Source of the DNA: Isoetes taiwanensis
Taxonomy: Eukaryota > Streptophyta > Lycopodiopsida > Isoetales > Isoetaceae
Direction: 5' to 3'
Length of the DNA: 64,000 bases
NCBI GenBank assembly: GCA_021234155.1
Contig: JAJEKV010000125.1
Span: forward strand, 1,664,775 to 1,728,774
Position numbers and translations under genes: made by a program. The notes below the pieces were generated by a model that saw only the letters and a list, made by a program, of their open reading frames with translations, did not search any database and was not told where the DNA came from. Below, piece by piece: positions 35,801 to 47,559 of the stretch (position 1 is its first letter; every line of letters begins with the position of its first letter).

Positions 35801-36740
35801 CGCTTGTTTTAGTCTCCAATTCCCCAAATCTTAATCCAGATTTAACCTTTTTCAATTTTAGCATAGTAAGGCCATGGATTGATGAGTAGGAGTAATTGGG
35901 AGACTATTATAATAGTCCCTAAATTCCTTTGCAATCTAATATTGATAGTAAGGACGGTTGAGCTTGAAAGATGTCTTACTATGTTGCTTCCTCGAGACTA
36001 AGATCCTTCCGATCAATAATAATAGGTTGGTGGTCGAGAGAATAGCCCCTTCGGCCCCCAAAGAACTGCAATTTTCTAAAAGGTTGGCGTAAGAAGAGCT
36101 AGAGATGTAGACCCCCGCCTAGATTGCGTAACGTTCTATCCTCACCCTTTCTTTTATTGGACCAGCTATATTTCATATTGGAACATGGCACATAAAAGAA
36201 GGAGTTTTGAGCCAAAGATGTTGTTCCAGCTATATCTCTCATTATTGGTCATATTAATTTTGTTCCCCAATTTCATATCCCACCGAGGAGTATTATTAAA
36301 ATCCTCCGGCCATGATCCAATCAATTTGTGGCAGCCCCCGCAATGGTTAATCAATATCTTGCCAAAGAGAATCTCTATCACTAGGATCCGTGGGAGCATA
36401 TATATTAATGATACCAAAGGTATTGGAAGAAGGACTATGCTCAATGATTAAGTATTGCCAGCCTAGAGGTGGGGCTATTGTAACAAATTTGGATAACTTT
36501 TGGACCATTCCATATCATTGCTAAACCACCCTTTCTCGCCATTAGCCAGGATAATAGAAGAAGAATATCCATTATGTATCCAATTGGCTAAATTGTCGTA
36601 CCCCCAAAGTTTGGAAGGTGATGCCCCTCAGAATGTAATAAGGTCGGCCTTATAATTCCTAATATTAGCCACAAATCTCCTTCTTTGGTAGGGCCTTTGA
36701 TGCCCCTCTTAAATTCCAAGAAACAATTCTCATAGATAAG
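32877..36740 (-). pseudogene. LINE copy A ORF2: endonuclease, RT and zf-RVT
   Basis: ORF2 starts near 36737 with MRIVSWNLRG, the hallmark APE-type endonuclease start. A PEDFNNTPRWD segment (endonuclease GDFN motif) lies near 36290. RT fingers read ALIPKKSNPSAINDWRPISL and IANRIK-like sequence at about 35050-35190. The RT catalytic box near 34620-34640 has decayed (NIIDT in place of xADDT). The terminal zinc motif (STMHIFKCPKL type) is at about 33280-33320, followed by an IWCIWKYRNA segment at about 33150. ORF2 would nick the target and prime reverse transcription. This copy is inactive. Confidence 0.85.
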
Positions 36741-38351
36741 ATGGATGAGCAGAGAACATACAACCGTGATCACTTTTTGCTTCTCGGGTATATTTGTCGG
36801 GCCATTGTAGTTAATGTAAAGAGGATCTTTGAGAGATAAAGTATCTAGATCAAGATTCTCAAAGATAGTTCTTGGAGTTCTTTTTCCTTTCTTTTTCCAC
36901 TTGTTAGTCCCATGGATAAGACTAGATTCAGAGGCCAGCCCTACCCCCACATTGTTAACACTTGAAGCTTCCTTTGCCAAATGTGATGATGCTTGAAGTA
37001 CAAAAAAGAACAATTATCAACCGAGAATTAGACAGAAAGTACTAACCGCGGCTAGTTTGTTGGTCGTGGGCTTTGCATGTTCTCTCCTCTAGGTTCCACA
37101 CGCTGAGCTCCAATCCGTGAAGGTCAAAGATCCCTAGACACTCTATTTGACTTAGCAATTTCCAAACTCATTTTTTTCCTATCATTTTTTCTCTCGTAGT
37201 AGGTTTCCATGGCATCCTCTACAATCCCTTCCATTAGTTTATAGCTATGATCATTAACATTATAGGCATTATTCGTGGTGGGCATTAATCGCTAAAGCTT
37301 TTGGAGAAATTAGGAATTGGAAATGTTGGTGATTGGATACAACAAGTGAAGAGGAGGGGGATGGGGGATGATGGTGGAATTGTCTATTATTTAGGCCATC
37401 GTAAGAATGTGTATCGTGAATATGAATGGATAGAATTTTGAAGCTTAGGATAAAGGAGATCTCCCCGGTTTGCATTTTTGCATTAATACCCTCTTGAGTA
37501 AATGTAAAAATTGTCTTGTGCACCAAAGAAGCTTTGTCCATCAAATCCTTCAAGTATGCTTCATAGGACTCCAAGTTGTCTTGAATCAAGCTTTATTTAC
37601 CAAATGGCCCAAATACTTTTTGTATTTTTTCAAGATAGAGTTTTTCTCAATAAGGTATGGTACTACCGTGATATTGAGTAATTAAAAATTTTATCCCCTT
37701 TAATCAAACCATCTTCAAATGCGTAGCCTTCCTCATACTCTTCAACAAGGACTTCATCATTGAAATCTTGCAAAACATCGAAAAAGGATTGGCGCCACTA
37801 TACTCATTTAGACTATCAGATTCTCGAAGTCACAAATTGCCTCTTCTTCAAACCTCCACCGGATCAGGGCCTGTAGGTTTTGCAATTTTCTCCATTGATA
37901 GGATCCTTTCCCCACCGCTTCCCATTCTTATGCTTGTTAAAGGTGCCATCCGTGGTTTTGAATTTGGTAGGATCTTCTTTGATATATAGATTAGTTGTAG
38001 GGCTATGTTTATTGAAAATTGTTACCTGATCTTTACCCCTGAAAGCCACCCCTTTTTTTTCTTACTTTGATTCACATCCGAGCCGCCAAGTTGAAGTTAT
38101 TGCGGATATTAGATTAGTATTCTCTTTGTCCAAGTTTGAGAGGTAACTTCCTTCAAAAAGCCTCCCTTATTCAAGACTTTGCATTTGTCACAGAATCCCG
38201 CCTCCCATCTCGCCCCTTAAGAAGACCACCGCCAATTTCCCCTTGATTCTTCCAACTCTTTGTTAGCTCAGAGGATTTTTGCCTTTGAATCCTTCTCCTC
38301 TCAATTCTTCTTGCACTTCCATTTGTGTTACCAATTCCCTATTTGTGTGTC

Positions 38352-38585
38352 TCAGATGTGTGGGGGGTAGACAGCCAAATTCCCCTGAACCTCGTAATTT
38401 GTAGTTGATTGCTCTATTGACCTTAACTCACCCTCTTCTTCCAACACCATATTTGCCGGTTTACATTTCACTCCACCATGCAATCTGAGCCCGCATCTTC
38501 CACATTTGGGAGGGATCCCACTCCATCTTAAAGGGATTAATTGTTCCTTACCAAAACGATCCGAAAAGGCAATTTCATAATCCAA
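38352..38585 (-). pseudogene. LINE copy A ORF1, zinc-knuckle region
   Basis: The frame contains IPLRWSGIPPKCGRCGLRLH followed by a further conserved Cys. This gives a perfect CX2CX4HX4C knuckle (CGRCGLRLHGGVKC), typical of the nucleic-acid-binding ORF1 protein of plant L1 elements. Flanking ORF1 sequence in the 37-38.3 kb interval is fragmentary. Confidence 0.75.
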
Positions 38586-38639
38586 AGATCTCGAGAACCA
38601 TAATCCAAAGATCCCTCTTATAATTCGAAATTATCATGT

Positions 38640-38695
38640 ATCCCCACAGGAAAAATGTATTCTGGAATACGCTTTTGTATTCCGGAATACAAAAT
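38640..38695. repeat. Two TATTCCGGAATA-type palindromes
   Basis: GTATTCTGGAATAC and TGTATTCCGGAATACA lie about 20 bp apart. The second is a perfect 16-bp palindrome. They match the core repeated at 30.1-30.4 kb. Confidence 0.85.
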
Positions 38696-38813
38696 GGTTT
38701 GCACTTTCTCTTTGTCCAAAATTCCCACAAAATAAAATTCATCCCGCATCGTTGTCTAGTATCCCCGCACAACAAAATTTGCAAGGTTATTTAAATTCAA
38801 GGAAAATGTCCCC

Positions 38814-41690
38814 TTTTTTTTTAGAGTAAGAGTAGATTTTTTCAATAATTAGAAAAAGCGATACAAGCCATGTAGCAGTCTGCTAAGTGAGTAGAGCATT
38901 GTGGTAGTGTAGATGTCCTCATCAAAGTAACAAAATTGATTCCTTAAACTGGAATAAAAAATATGGAAATACAGTTGCAGTTAATGTAAACTAGAAGTTC
39001 TCCAAGCGTTGAATATCCTCTGAAATGCAAAGGTTGTAGCTGCAACAGATATCTGAGTAGTCTTCAAAATCTTGTAAAAGCAAAATCAAAATACCAACCA
39101 TGACCTTGAGTTAATGTGGATTGGAATCAAAATTGGCCAGGATTGTGAGAAGATGTAACTGGAAGGAGATGGTAATGAAAGGCTATACGGGAGTCAAATC
39201 TGTTCGGCCAGCTGAGCATCAAACCATTCATTGTAGTGTCTATAGAAATCTCAAATAAACCATGTATATATATCATTTATGGCCAAAGTCATTTTGGATG
39301 AAGAGAGAAGATAAACTTTCTTTTTGCATCAACAGGAGCAATGTGCCATACAGACCGCCAAAAGCTTATGATTGTAGTATATCTCCCCGCAGACTCGCTC
39401 AATTGTCTCTCGGCCATGCTAAAATGTGTGTTATGTAAAGGAATTCAAACATGTAATACATCTGCACCACTTCCCTACAGTAGATTCTAGCCCATTCTAC
39501 TTCTCTTGCTCTAGAGTTCTCAACTTCCGTATGAACTCCTCTGTGGCAACACAAAGTTCTTGCAGAGTGAGATGTTTCTCTGTCTTCTTTGGCCAATGAA
39601 GAGAAGCCTCATAATTATCCATATCAGTGTCGAATTTGTTAGATCCCTGACCCTTAAGGAAGTCCAGATATTCTGTCACAATCAGAGAAAGGTGCATTAG
39701 AATCAATAATGTTTAAATTGGATATCAAAATATCAAAAGAGCCCCTGTAAAGCCCAATGAAGTCCCAATTTCTGTTGTAGTTCGCCCCATGCTTTCTTTT
39801 GTGAGTAGTAGCAATGGGTTCAATATCAAGCTGAAAATGCATTGTAATCCAGAAATGAAAAAAGACTTGGAACCATAAATAAGTCTTTTCTTGCTTTCCA
39901 TATATTCCAAAAAGCAGTGTACACTAGAGTGTTTGCAAAAGTGTCATCTTGTTGCAGGAAAGAAATAATGTTACTAGTATATAGTGCAGATATCTATCAA
40001 ATATTCCAGAAAACCATGACCAAAATGAGATTAGTTTTGGACAAAGAAAAATGTGTTCCATAGATTCTTCCTGTAAGCAACCCGAGTGACAAAGTGGAGA
40101 GACATCCGATCTTTTAGACAAGGACAGGAGATTAGTCAAACTTTTTTGAGCCACAAGCCAAATGAAGAAGCTGATCTTAGGGGTACAGTAGGAATTTCAA
40201 ATGTTTTTGAAAAGAGAGAGAATTCATGTATGAGATAAAGACCATTTATGCATGGCTTTGTGGGTGCATCAACTTGACTCAAAGTGGAATAGATTTCACT
40301 TACCTTGCAGATGTATTTACCTTTCAAAGTCCATCCCAAAGGATATTATAAGCGAAAGGTAATTCTTGAAAGGAGCAAGAATATTCTTAAAGTGAGCATA
40401 TAATTTCTTGTCACTAGATGTGCTTCTAATAATCGATTTCAAGGAAATGCAAGAAAAAAATGAATTATTATCTCTGTAGAGGTCTTTTATTCTTAAAATC
40501 CCTTTCTCAGCCCATTTATTATAAATCTTTGGATGCTTGATGGCTTGGCTAGTACTTTAGAATATTGATTTTGGAAGGGGAACAAAAAAGATTTGTATTC
40601 ATAGTAGCATCAATGACTTTATCACTCTGAAAGCAAGATTGTACTTTTGTTCCAAGCCATAATCGATTCTCAGATAAAGGAGAAGAATTTGGAGGGTGCG
40701 AGATGCACAAAAGCAAATTCAAGGACGCAATGTTTAATTGTAGGATGACCCCAGGGATAGGAAATATTCAACCAGTAATTAATAAACTTAGAAACAGGAG
40801 AAACATTATCCATAAGAGTTCTCCATAGATACTTCCCAGCCAAGAGCCTGATTATGCAAATTCTTACAATCTAACCCTCCAAACCTTTTTGGCCTAGATA
40901 TTGAATTCCAATTGACTAAGTGAGAACCATTCCAGATGAAGTTCCTTATGATTTTCTCTAAGTCAGTATAAATAGATCTAGGGGCAATTAAGGCAGAAGA
41001 GAAATACATATGAGTGGAGGTCAGGACAGAGTTTGCAATCACAATTCTTCCAAAAAAGATAAGCGACTCTGACTTATTCAAGAAACATATGTGCTATGTA
41101 CTCCGGAAGCTTTTACGTGATATTTCAATACCAAGATATTCATACTGACTTACTTTCTATAAAGGTATTCCTCCAATAAAGAAGATTGTGATATCAGGCC
41201 CCCCAAACACCATAATTTTTTACTTATCTGCATTAATAGACAATTGTTTTTTTCAGCACAAAAAGCATCCAAGACATTTAAATGCTACTGTAAACCTCTT
41301 CCTGTTTTGGAGATTAGCACTATGTCATCTGCAAATAATAAAAGCTGAATAACATACTTCCCAAGTCTAGCTCCAACTCCACCAAGTCCAGCCAATCTAG
41401 TTCATCAATAAATAACCCAAAAAGGGGTAGGGGAGCATGGGCATCCTTGTTTTCCACCAATTGTGTTTGTAACTTTTTTTTGCTCCAGCAAATGTGAAAG
41501 AGAGTTCTAATAAGACCTGTTTATACAAACAAGCTACAACATTTTTCAATTCCTCCGGGATACTAAGGTTATTTAGTCTCAAAGCAAGCTCTTTTCTACT
41601 AACCCTATCAAATGCTTTTGTTAAATCAATAAAAGCCACATACCTTTTATTTCCAGACCCTTTTGCCCCCCTGCTCTATTGTAATGGTTT
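38814..41690 (-). mobile_element. L1-type LINE, copy B, 5'-truncated
   Basis: The element is on the minus strand with its poly(A) end marked by a T-run at 38814-38822 and readable ORF2 up to about 41640. Endonuclease and ORF1 are missing, as in typical 5'-truncated L1 insertions. Sequence just inside the T-run resembles that of copy A (Ts, then GA-rich, then CAATAA), suggesting related 3' ends. Confidence 0.8.
39400..41640 (-). pseudogene. LINE copy B ORF2, RT to C-terminus
   Basis: RT motif A reads MAFIDLTKAFDRVSRKEL at about 41585-41639. The catalytic box LLLFADDIVLI is intact at about 41312-41347. The post-RT region (FGRIVIANSVLTSTHMYF, NFIWNGSHLVNW) lies at 40806-41081. The terminal zinc region (CLQEESMEHIFLCPKL) is at about 40030-40090. 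Frame breaks occur between the blocks. Confidence 0.88.
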
Positions 41691-41699
41691 GTGTTAATT

Positions 41700-42388
41700 A
41701 ATGTTAATGGTAGTTATATTAACAAAAAAAATTGGGCCCTTTGGGCCCTAAGAAAAACAAAAATAGGTAAACTTTAAGGGCCTAAATGTTAATTACTCAG
41801 AAGCTTGGATATTCTAGTTGAACATGAGAAGACTTTATATTTTTATTTGGCAAAAAATATTTGAATTAAAACTTTGATTTAGTTGTAACTTGGCTAAAGA
41901 ATGGCATAAAAGCACACGGTGATAAGTATAAATGTTTGGCTGATGTTCAAGCATAATGCATATGATGTGACCATATTCATAAAATATGTACAGGATGGGG
42001 GAAACTTAGATGTGGTTTTTTTCCGAAGTGTTTTGGGTGTTTTTTTCCAAAAATTGAGATATTCCCGGCAACAAACTGGAATATTAACTCACATTAATTC
42101 ACTAGACCATTGCCGATTGGATCAATGTAGATGCAGACGAAACTGCATGTAGACCAGTGGTTCTTCACTTTTTGTTCATGATTTGTTTTAACAGTTCAGG
42201 AAATACAAAGTTAAAATATATTTGCAAACATTACTTGTATTTGTTCTATTGGTATGATTGTAAACATAAGTACTTGTGAACACTAGCTTGTTCACTTGTT
42301 TTTGATAATTTGTTTTAATAGTTCATAAAACATAAAGTTCTACAAGTATTTGCAATCATATGTTGCCTGCGTAAGAAATATCGATCTA
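41700..42388. other. AT-rich spacer, no gene recognised
   Basis: Between the LINE 5' end and the MITE. A diverged duplication (ATTTGTTTTAACAGTTCA/ATTTGTTTTAATAGTTCA with ACTTGT and TTTGCAA neighbours) lies at about 42180-42360. Confidence 0.5.
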
Positions 42389-42392
42389 AGAT

Positions 42393-42708
42393 GGGTAAAA
42401 GCATGTTAGGGTGTACCACTTTTGGAACCTGCAAAAGTACATACACTAGGTACTTCAGAACTGGGTACTTTCTCATTTTTCTTTTCATTAAAACTAATAC
42501 AAAATTCCAAAATTAAAAGTCAAGGATGTGTTAATATTCAAAGTTAAGATAAAGATAATGCTATCGGAGACCAATACATGTATAAAAAGTTCTAAGACAT
42601 ACCTTATATTGAGATATTATATAGGTACCCAGTCCTGGCTACCTTTTTAGGTACTTTTTTGGTCACTAAATAATACTTTTTAAGGGACACCCTAACATGC
42701 TTTTACCC
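42393..42708. mobile_element. MITE, 316 bp, with TIRs and 4-bp target-site duplication
   Basis: The left end GGGTAAAAGCATGTTAGGGT is repeated as an almost perfect inverse at the right end (terminal inverted repeat of about 23-25 bp, one mismatch). The element is flanked by AGAT at 42389-42392 and AGAT at 42709-42712, a 4-bp target-site duplication. The interior has no coding capacity but contains GGTAC-rich subterminal motifs on both sides. It is a complete non-autonomous DNA transposon. The 4-bp duplication leaves the superfamily unsettled. Confidence 0.88.
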
Positions 42709-42942
42709 AGATAGGAACTACCAATACATGTCATTCTTCTTCTGCCTCGTCGTCTACATAAATGCATCGTCTTATCCTTTTTTTTGCAGGTAACAAAATT
42801 GGTGACTCAATCAGCTCCATAAGATAGGCTGCTTGAGCTGCATAAGGTGGCAGCATGCTGTTGACAATGGCAGATCAGTTAGTAATATATGTGAAAAAAA
42901 ATATGAAAGTAATTGAAATATTTCTGAATGAAATACCAACTA

Positions 42943-45900
42943 GTCATCTGGTTCATCCACATCCTTGGCCACAATGTCTGCTTCATCAACATTTCCAGGA
43001 ATATCTTCAAAGGCATGTTCTTTGACAATTATCTCCTCATTGTTTGCGTGTTTGTATGAAAGACGATTGTCTTTGACATCTTCATACATGTCTCGGTCTT
43101 GCTCTAGGCCATAATAATGTCTACCACGAATGGCACATGCCTCCATGAGTGAACCAACACCAGGCATTAGATCCAACACCATTGTATTTGCGGGGAAAAA
43201 GCTGGATACAATGAACTCCATGAAACGAACCGACTTTTCAAGATTACACCTGTCATTTTTTTTTCTTCGATACAAATAACTTCTCTTCATCTGGCAGGTA
43301 ATGCACAAGTGTAGATGCATGCTGATTAAGGTCTGCACTGCTGAAGACATTCTTAGCGATACATGGTGTTTTCAGCCCTGCCCTGGAATACACTGATAAG
43401 CAGAGGTGGTTATTGTTAATTGTACCAAGTTCATCTGTAGTGACACCGAAGGGTGTGGAACTGTATATATGGTACAGTCTCCTTCTCTGCAAATTTCTTT
43501 TCTTTGCATTGTAATCGATATTAGGTAGCCGATCATCCGTGCATATGACCATGAAGAAGCCATTGTCATCCATACATAGGTTGGCAATGGCAGTGATGTT
43601 TTCAATGAAAACGGGGTTGCAGGAATTCCACTGTGGAATTGTGGAATGACCACATGTTGGTAATTGATTTGTAGGAAGATCACAGAAAACAATGTGGCAG
43701 CCCCAATCCCTGTACTTACCATTCCTTTTGTAAGCATGTTCAGCTAACCTATTCTGTTTTCCAAATTCTCGAAGTACCTTAAAAATGGATGTCTCAAAAT
43801 CTGAAGTGAAACTTGATGTTAAAGCAGATGCACTTGCCCATACATAACCTATAGAGCAATCACCATAGTTTATAGATTCATGATCAGTAGGATCTCCATG
43901 TCCTGCTACTGTGGAGACCTTACTAGATCTGTTGACGTCCACATCCAGGGTATCATTAATATCTTCCAAATTCTCGACATTCTCTTCATCTGAAATGAGA
44001 ATTTCACGTCTACTTTTTTTGTTTTTTTTTTTAACTTCTCCTTGCGTTTTCTTTTTGTATTTTCCATCTCTCGACTTGACACATCTTTAGAATTTGATGG
44101 CTTATTTGAGTCTATATCTGTTTGAGAACATACTGCCCATCTATCCTTCTCTTCCTTTGGATACTCACTTTCTGGAAAATCTAACCACCAGGGACATTCC
44201 TCAATTTCAAATTCTACTAACCTTGTATTGAATCTCATGTTGAGATTATCTGAGTACATCCATCCTTGATCATCAGTTTGCTTCCATGGCAAGACAGACT
44301 TGGTAGTTTGTCCACGTATTTCCTCTAAATAGCATGCTTGATGTACGTGGAATTGTCAATAAATAATAACTTTTAGTGAAGCAATAAGTCTTGAATGTAA
44401 CTCAACAAGATTCTATGCTGGATTACCTGAAGACCGTTCTTTTAGCACAATTGAGAAGATCATGAGCATTATCAGAATCAACGATTGTGGGACATGTGCT
44501 TTTCATTGTTCACGAATATTTTTTTCCTGTACTCCATTTTCATGTAACGGAACCAGGTATGAACAGTTTCTGTGGTGTTCTCTAAATGAACAAATTCAGG
44601 TTCATCCTCTTGTATGGCAGTTAGAAGTTCCTTGCTTTTTTTCAGTAAATGCTCCAACCAAGTTTCTTTTTTGATCCATTCATGGAAATCCCTGTCATTA
44701 CCTGGCATTCTGTAGCTATTCAACAGGTTTCTCAGTTGTGATTAGCAATATCCAATTGTTTCTAACATCATTGTCTACTGTTGCCTTGGCCATATCATAC
44801 AACTTCTCTAGTGTCAGCTTAAAATCTTTTGTGCTCACATCTTTGGAGGTTACTGCCTTAAGCCATGTGGGTCCCAAGCTGGGGCAAACAATTGCCAAAT
44901 ACTTATGCAGCTTGTTTGTCCATCTTCTTCTAACTTCCTTCTCGGATTTTTCTCGTGCTTTTAATTCTGGCATTTTCTGTGTGTGGACCTTCAGCAACAA
45001 TTCAATGTCATTTTCAATATTAGCCTGCACATAGTTGCTGTCAGTTCCCACAACAATCAATAGATTATTTGAGTGTCAGATTTAACTTACTTTGTATAAG
45101 ATTTAAGCAAGAATTAATTACTTAGAGAAATTTGGAATTCTGGTTTAGCATGAAATAGGTTCTTGGTTAGCCATATAGTGCAGAAACTGATAGCAACTGA
45201 GTAAAAGTTGGCGTTTTTTAGTACAACTTCTACCAATGAATCGCTGTCTTTCAGAAATATAGTTTTTACTGCTCATGCAAAGGTCCATCGTGGGTAAAAG
45301 GTAGTAGTATGGAATGCTCGATGTTCTCGCAAGGATCGCGAACGCGATCTTTCGCAGCTGAAATGAGACAAAAGAATGGGCTATCTATTAACATTATATG
45401 AGAGCATTACGTACTCCAAGGGTGCAGTGGAGTATGCACACCACAAACATTTCACTATTTTAAGCTATGTATTTGCCACAAAGGATCGCGGTCGCGATTA
45501 TTTTCAACAGTAAACATGCACCAAGTAATAATAAAGACAAAAAGGTATAGTAAAACAAATTCCTGAAACAAAAATTTCCATTGAAGGATGTAATGTACAA
45601 TAGGGATGCAATATCATTCAAATGATTGTGTTTCAGATACATTATCAGGTATCACACCCAATTCATTTGCTATCCGGATTACATGCGCTCTACCCAATTC
45701 CATAGCTTGTGTTGTGTCCATCTCTGAATAACCTGTGACAACTGGAATTTGCACGTCCATGGCCTTTGCGATGTGCTCCACATGTACATCAGGTTTCTCA
45801 TTTTCACTATCCCCTGCACTGATCACGCTTATAAATTCCTTCTCCGACTCAGTAGCAATCTCGTCTGGATGAGAGATCTTCAACTTCTTGCAGGCACCCT

Positions 45901-46204
45901 GATGCTCTTGTGTCCCAGCAGACTCATCTTGGTCTGTTTCAATGTGGTCTACGCCCATGTATTCAAACCTGATTCGCCTGTCAAGAATGGCATGCACACA
46001 TCAAGCTTCTGGTTTAGTGCGCCTAAGCTCTGAAGCCCTTGAGGCCATGCTCATGTAACTCCGTACCAGAGAGTTAGCATCAAGATCCAGAATCGGAGCT
46101 GGTCCAGCCAAGATTTCCATCCACAAAGACGTACCGTAGGTACCAAGTTCCGATTGCTTTGAATTGTTTTGGACTTTTTTGGGTCCCACTATTGCTCTCG
46201 ACAA
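42943..46204 (-). pseudogene. Gene 1: degenerate beta-class DNA methyltransferase-like protein
   Basis: Exon-like blocks lie at 45617-46204, 44427-45024 and 42943-44336. The last block shows a beta-class methyltransferase layout. HIVFCDLPTNQLP at about 43681 sits where the catalytic DPPY motif belongs. About 170 residues later MVLDLMPGVGSL at about 43176, followed by RGRHYYGLEQDRD, corresponds to motif I (DPFxGxGT) and the cofactor acidic residue. DLPT and LMPG are poor matches to the catalytic and SAM-binding consensus, so activity is doubtful. The N-terminal blocks are charged and unrecognised. Breaks include a TGA at 46001-46003, frameshifts in T-runs at about 43257-43265 and 44012-44034, and others near 44500 and 44725. 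Several sit in homopolymers, so some may be assembly errors. Intron 1 (about 45025-45616) carries two copies of the GATCGCG palindrome. Confidence 0.6.
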
Positions 46205-46209
46205 GATCG

Positions 46210-47545
46210 CGCCCTCAACCGCCCTTGCATAGACCCCTTGATTTGCCCCTTTCTTTCTCTCTCTAGGGTTTACAATCTCTCTCTAGCAAAACCCCAAACG
46301 CCCAAAAGGTGCTCTGCACGCCTTTCTCGAGTCCCCAAATTGGATTCTAAGCACCTTCTAGGCAGCCGAGGAGACCCGCCCAACCTTGGCACCCTTTAAC
46401 GTTGCCTTGTTTCAAAAGATGGCCCGTAAGATCAAACGTATGGCCCGGGGAGACCCCGTAAGGGAGAAGAATTTCATTCGGGCCGCCTTGAGCCATCCGC
46501 CCCAAGCCCTATGACCCCGCGATTGCGCCCTACCTTCTGGACAGCCCCATCATTTGGGCCCCGCCCTCTTATCGCACCACCGCCCCCGATGCCTCTTTAA
46601 GCTGCGACTTTGGACATCCTTGATGCTCGGCTCCAAAGGCCTTTGCCTCGGGGGTACTTGATGGGATCCACACTCGGTCCGTGCAACGCCACTCTCACCG
46701 ACATATGCGCCCGGTTGCCCATTTGTGTCGGGTCCGATTACTAGAATTGCCTTTCACCTGGTGGGGTTTGCCGGCCAGTTTGGTGGGTCACCGCCAGCCG
46801 CCTGTGGCCCTGGCCCCATGCACAAAGCGAAAGTGGTTTGCCTATGACCGCCGACACGGTCTCCATAATCACGCACATCCTCCTCCGAGGATTTGCCAGC
46901 TATCCCTGTAAAAAGCCGGGCCAGGTCCCATACCCCCCGATCTTCGGGATGCGGCCACAGCTCACTCACCGCCCTTTCTCTGCGCATTGTGGGCCTTGAG
47001 ACGGGTGATTTGACTTTGGTGAGCGGCCTCTTTTTTGCTTTCGGAGATGCACATCCATGCCGACGGCATCCTTTTCAAGATGGCCGGTGGGAGCAAAGCG
47101 TCCCCGCCCCCCCGCCATCTCTTGGTTTGCTTTCAAAATGCTCTTTCCGGGCTGCACGCCTCTTGCGACATGGCAATCATTTGAAGGGGACCACCTTCTC
47201 GGTCGAGGAAGATTTGACTCGGTCACTCTGCAGACGGAAAGAGGAATTGTCAGGTAGGGTCAGGTGAGGCCCACCCGCCTGAAATGGGAAATGGGCAGTG
47301 TACAGAGGCGGTCGAGCTATCATTAGGGATCAATGGCCAACTGATCCCTGGGCAGTCTTGGTCTAGCCCTGGGTTTTGAGTGATAACGGGGCTTCGTCCC
47401 CATGTTTTGTTGTAACGGGGCTTCGTCCCCATGTTTTGATTGGTTTTTGCTTGGGCTTCGGCCCACGGTTCTGGTGGGGCTTTCGCCCCCTTTGTTTGTT
47501 CTGGTCCCATAGCCCGATTGGGCTCCGTGGACGTTAAAAGTCTCT
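46210..47545. other. GC-rich spacer between genes 1 and 2
   Basis: This block is clearly richer in GC than its neighbours. Overlapping ORFs exist on both strands (for example 46681-46911 plus) but none is recognisable. It could be the terminal part of a LINE or other inserted element. It ends in the hairpin cluster listed separately and a (CCTT)n-like run at about 47545-47560. Confidence 0.4.
47384..47502 (+). repeat. Cluster of UUCG-type hairpins
   Basis: AACGGGGCTTCGTCCCCATG occurs twice in tandem (about 47386 and 47414). It is followed by TGGGCTTCGGCCCA, which is a perfect stem capped by the stable cUUCGg tetraloop, and then GGGGCTTTCGCCCC. Four hairpins within 120 bp suggest a structured RNA 3' end, as in some retroelements, or a terminator-like structure. 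Confidence 0.6.
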
Positions 47546-47559
47546 TCCTTCCTTCCTTC

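Larger units (their letters stand above)
32140..38800 (-). mobile_element. L1-type LINE, copy A, decayed
   Basis: On the minus strand the order ORF1 zinc knuckle, endonuclease, reverse transcriptase, terminal zinc region and poly(A) (T-run on the plus strand at 32140-32150) is that of a plant L1 element, about 6.6 kb. Both ORFs contain many stops and frameshifts. Its 5' end lies close to the 3' tail of LINE copy B, so the two elements sit head to tail. Confidence 0.85.
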
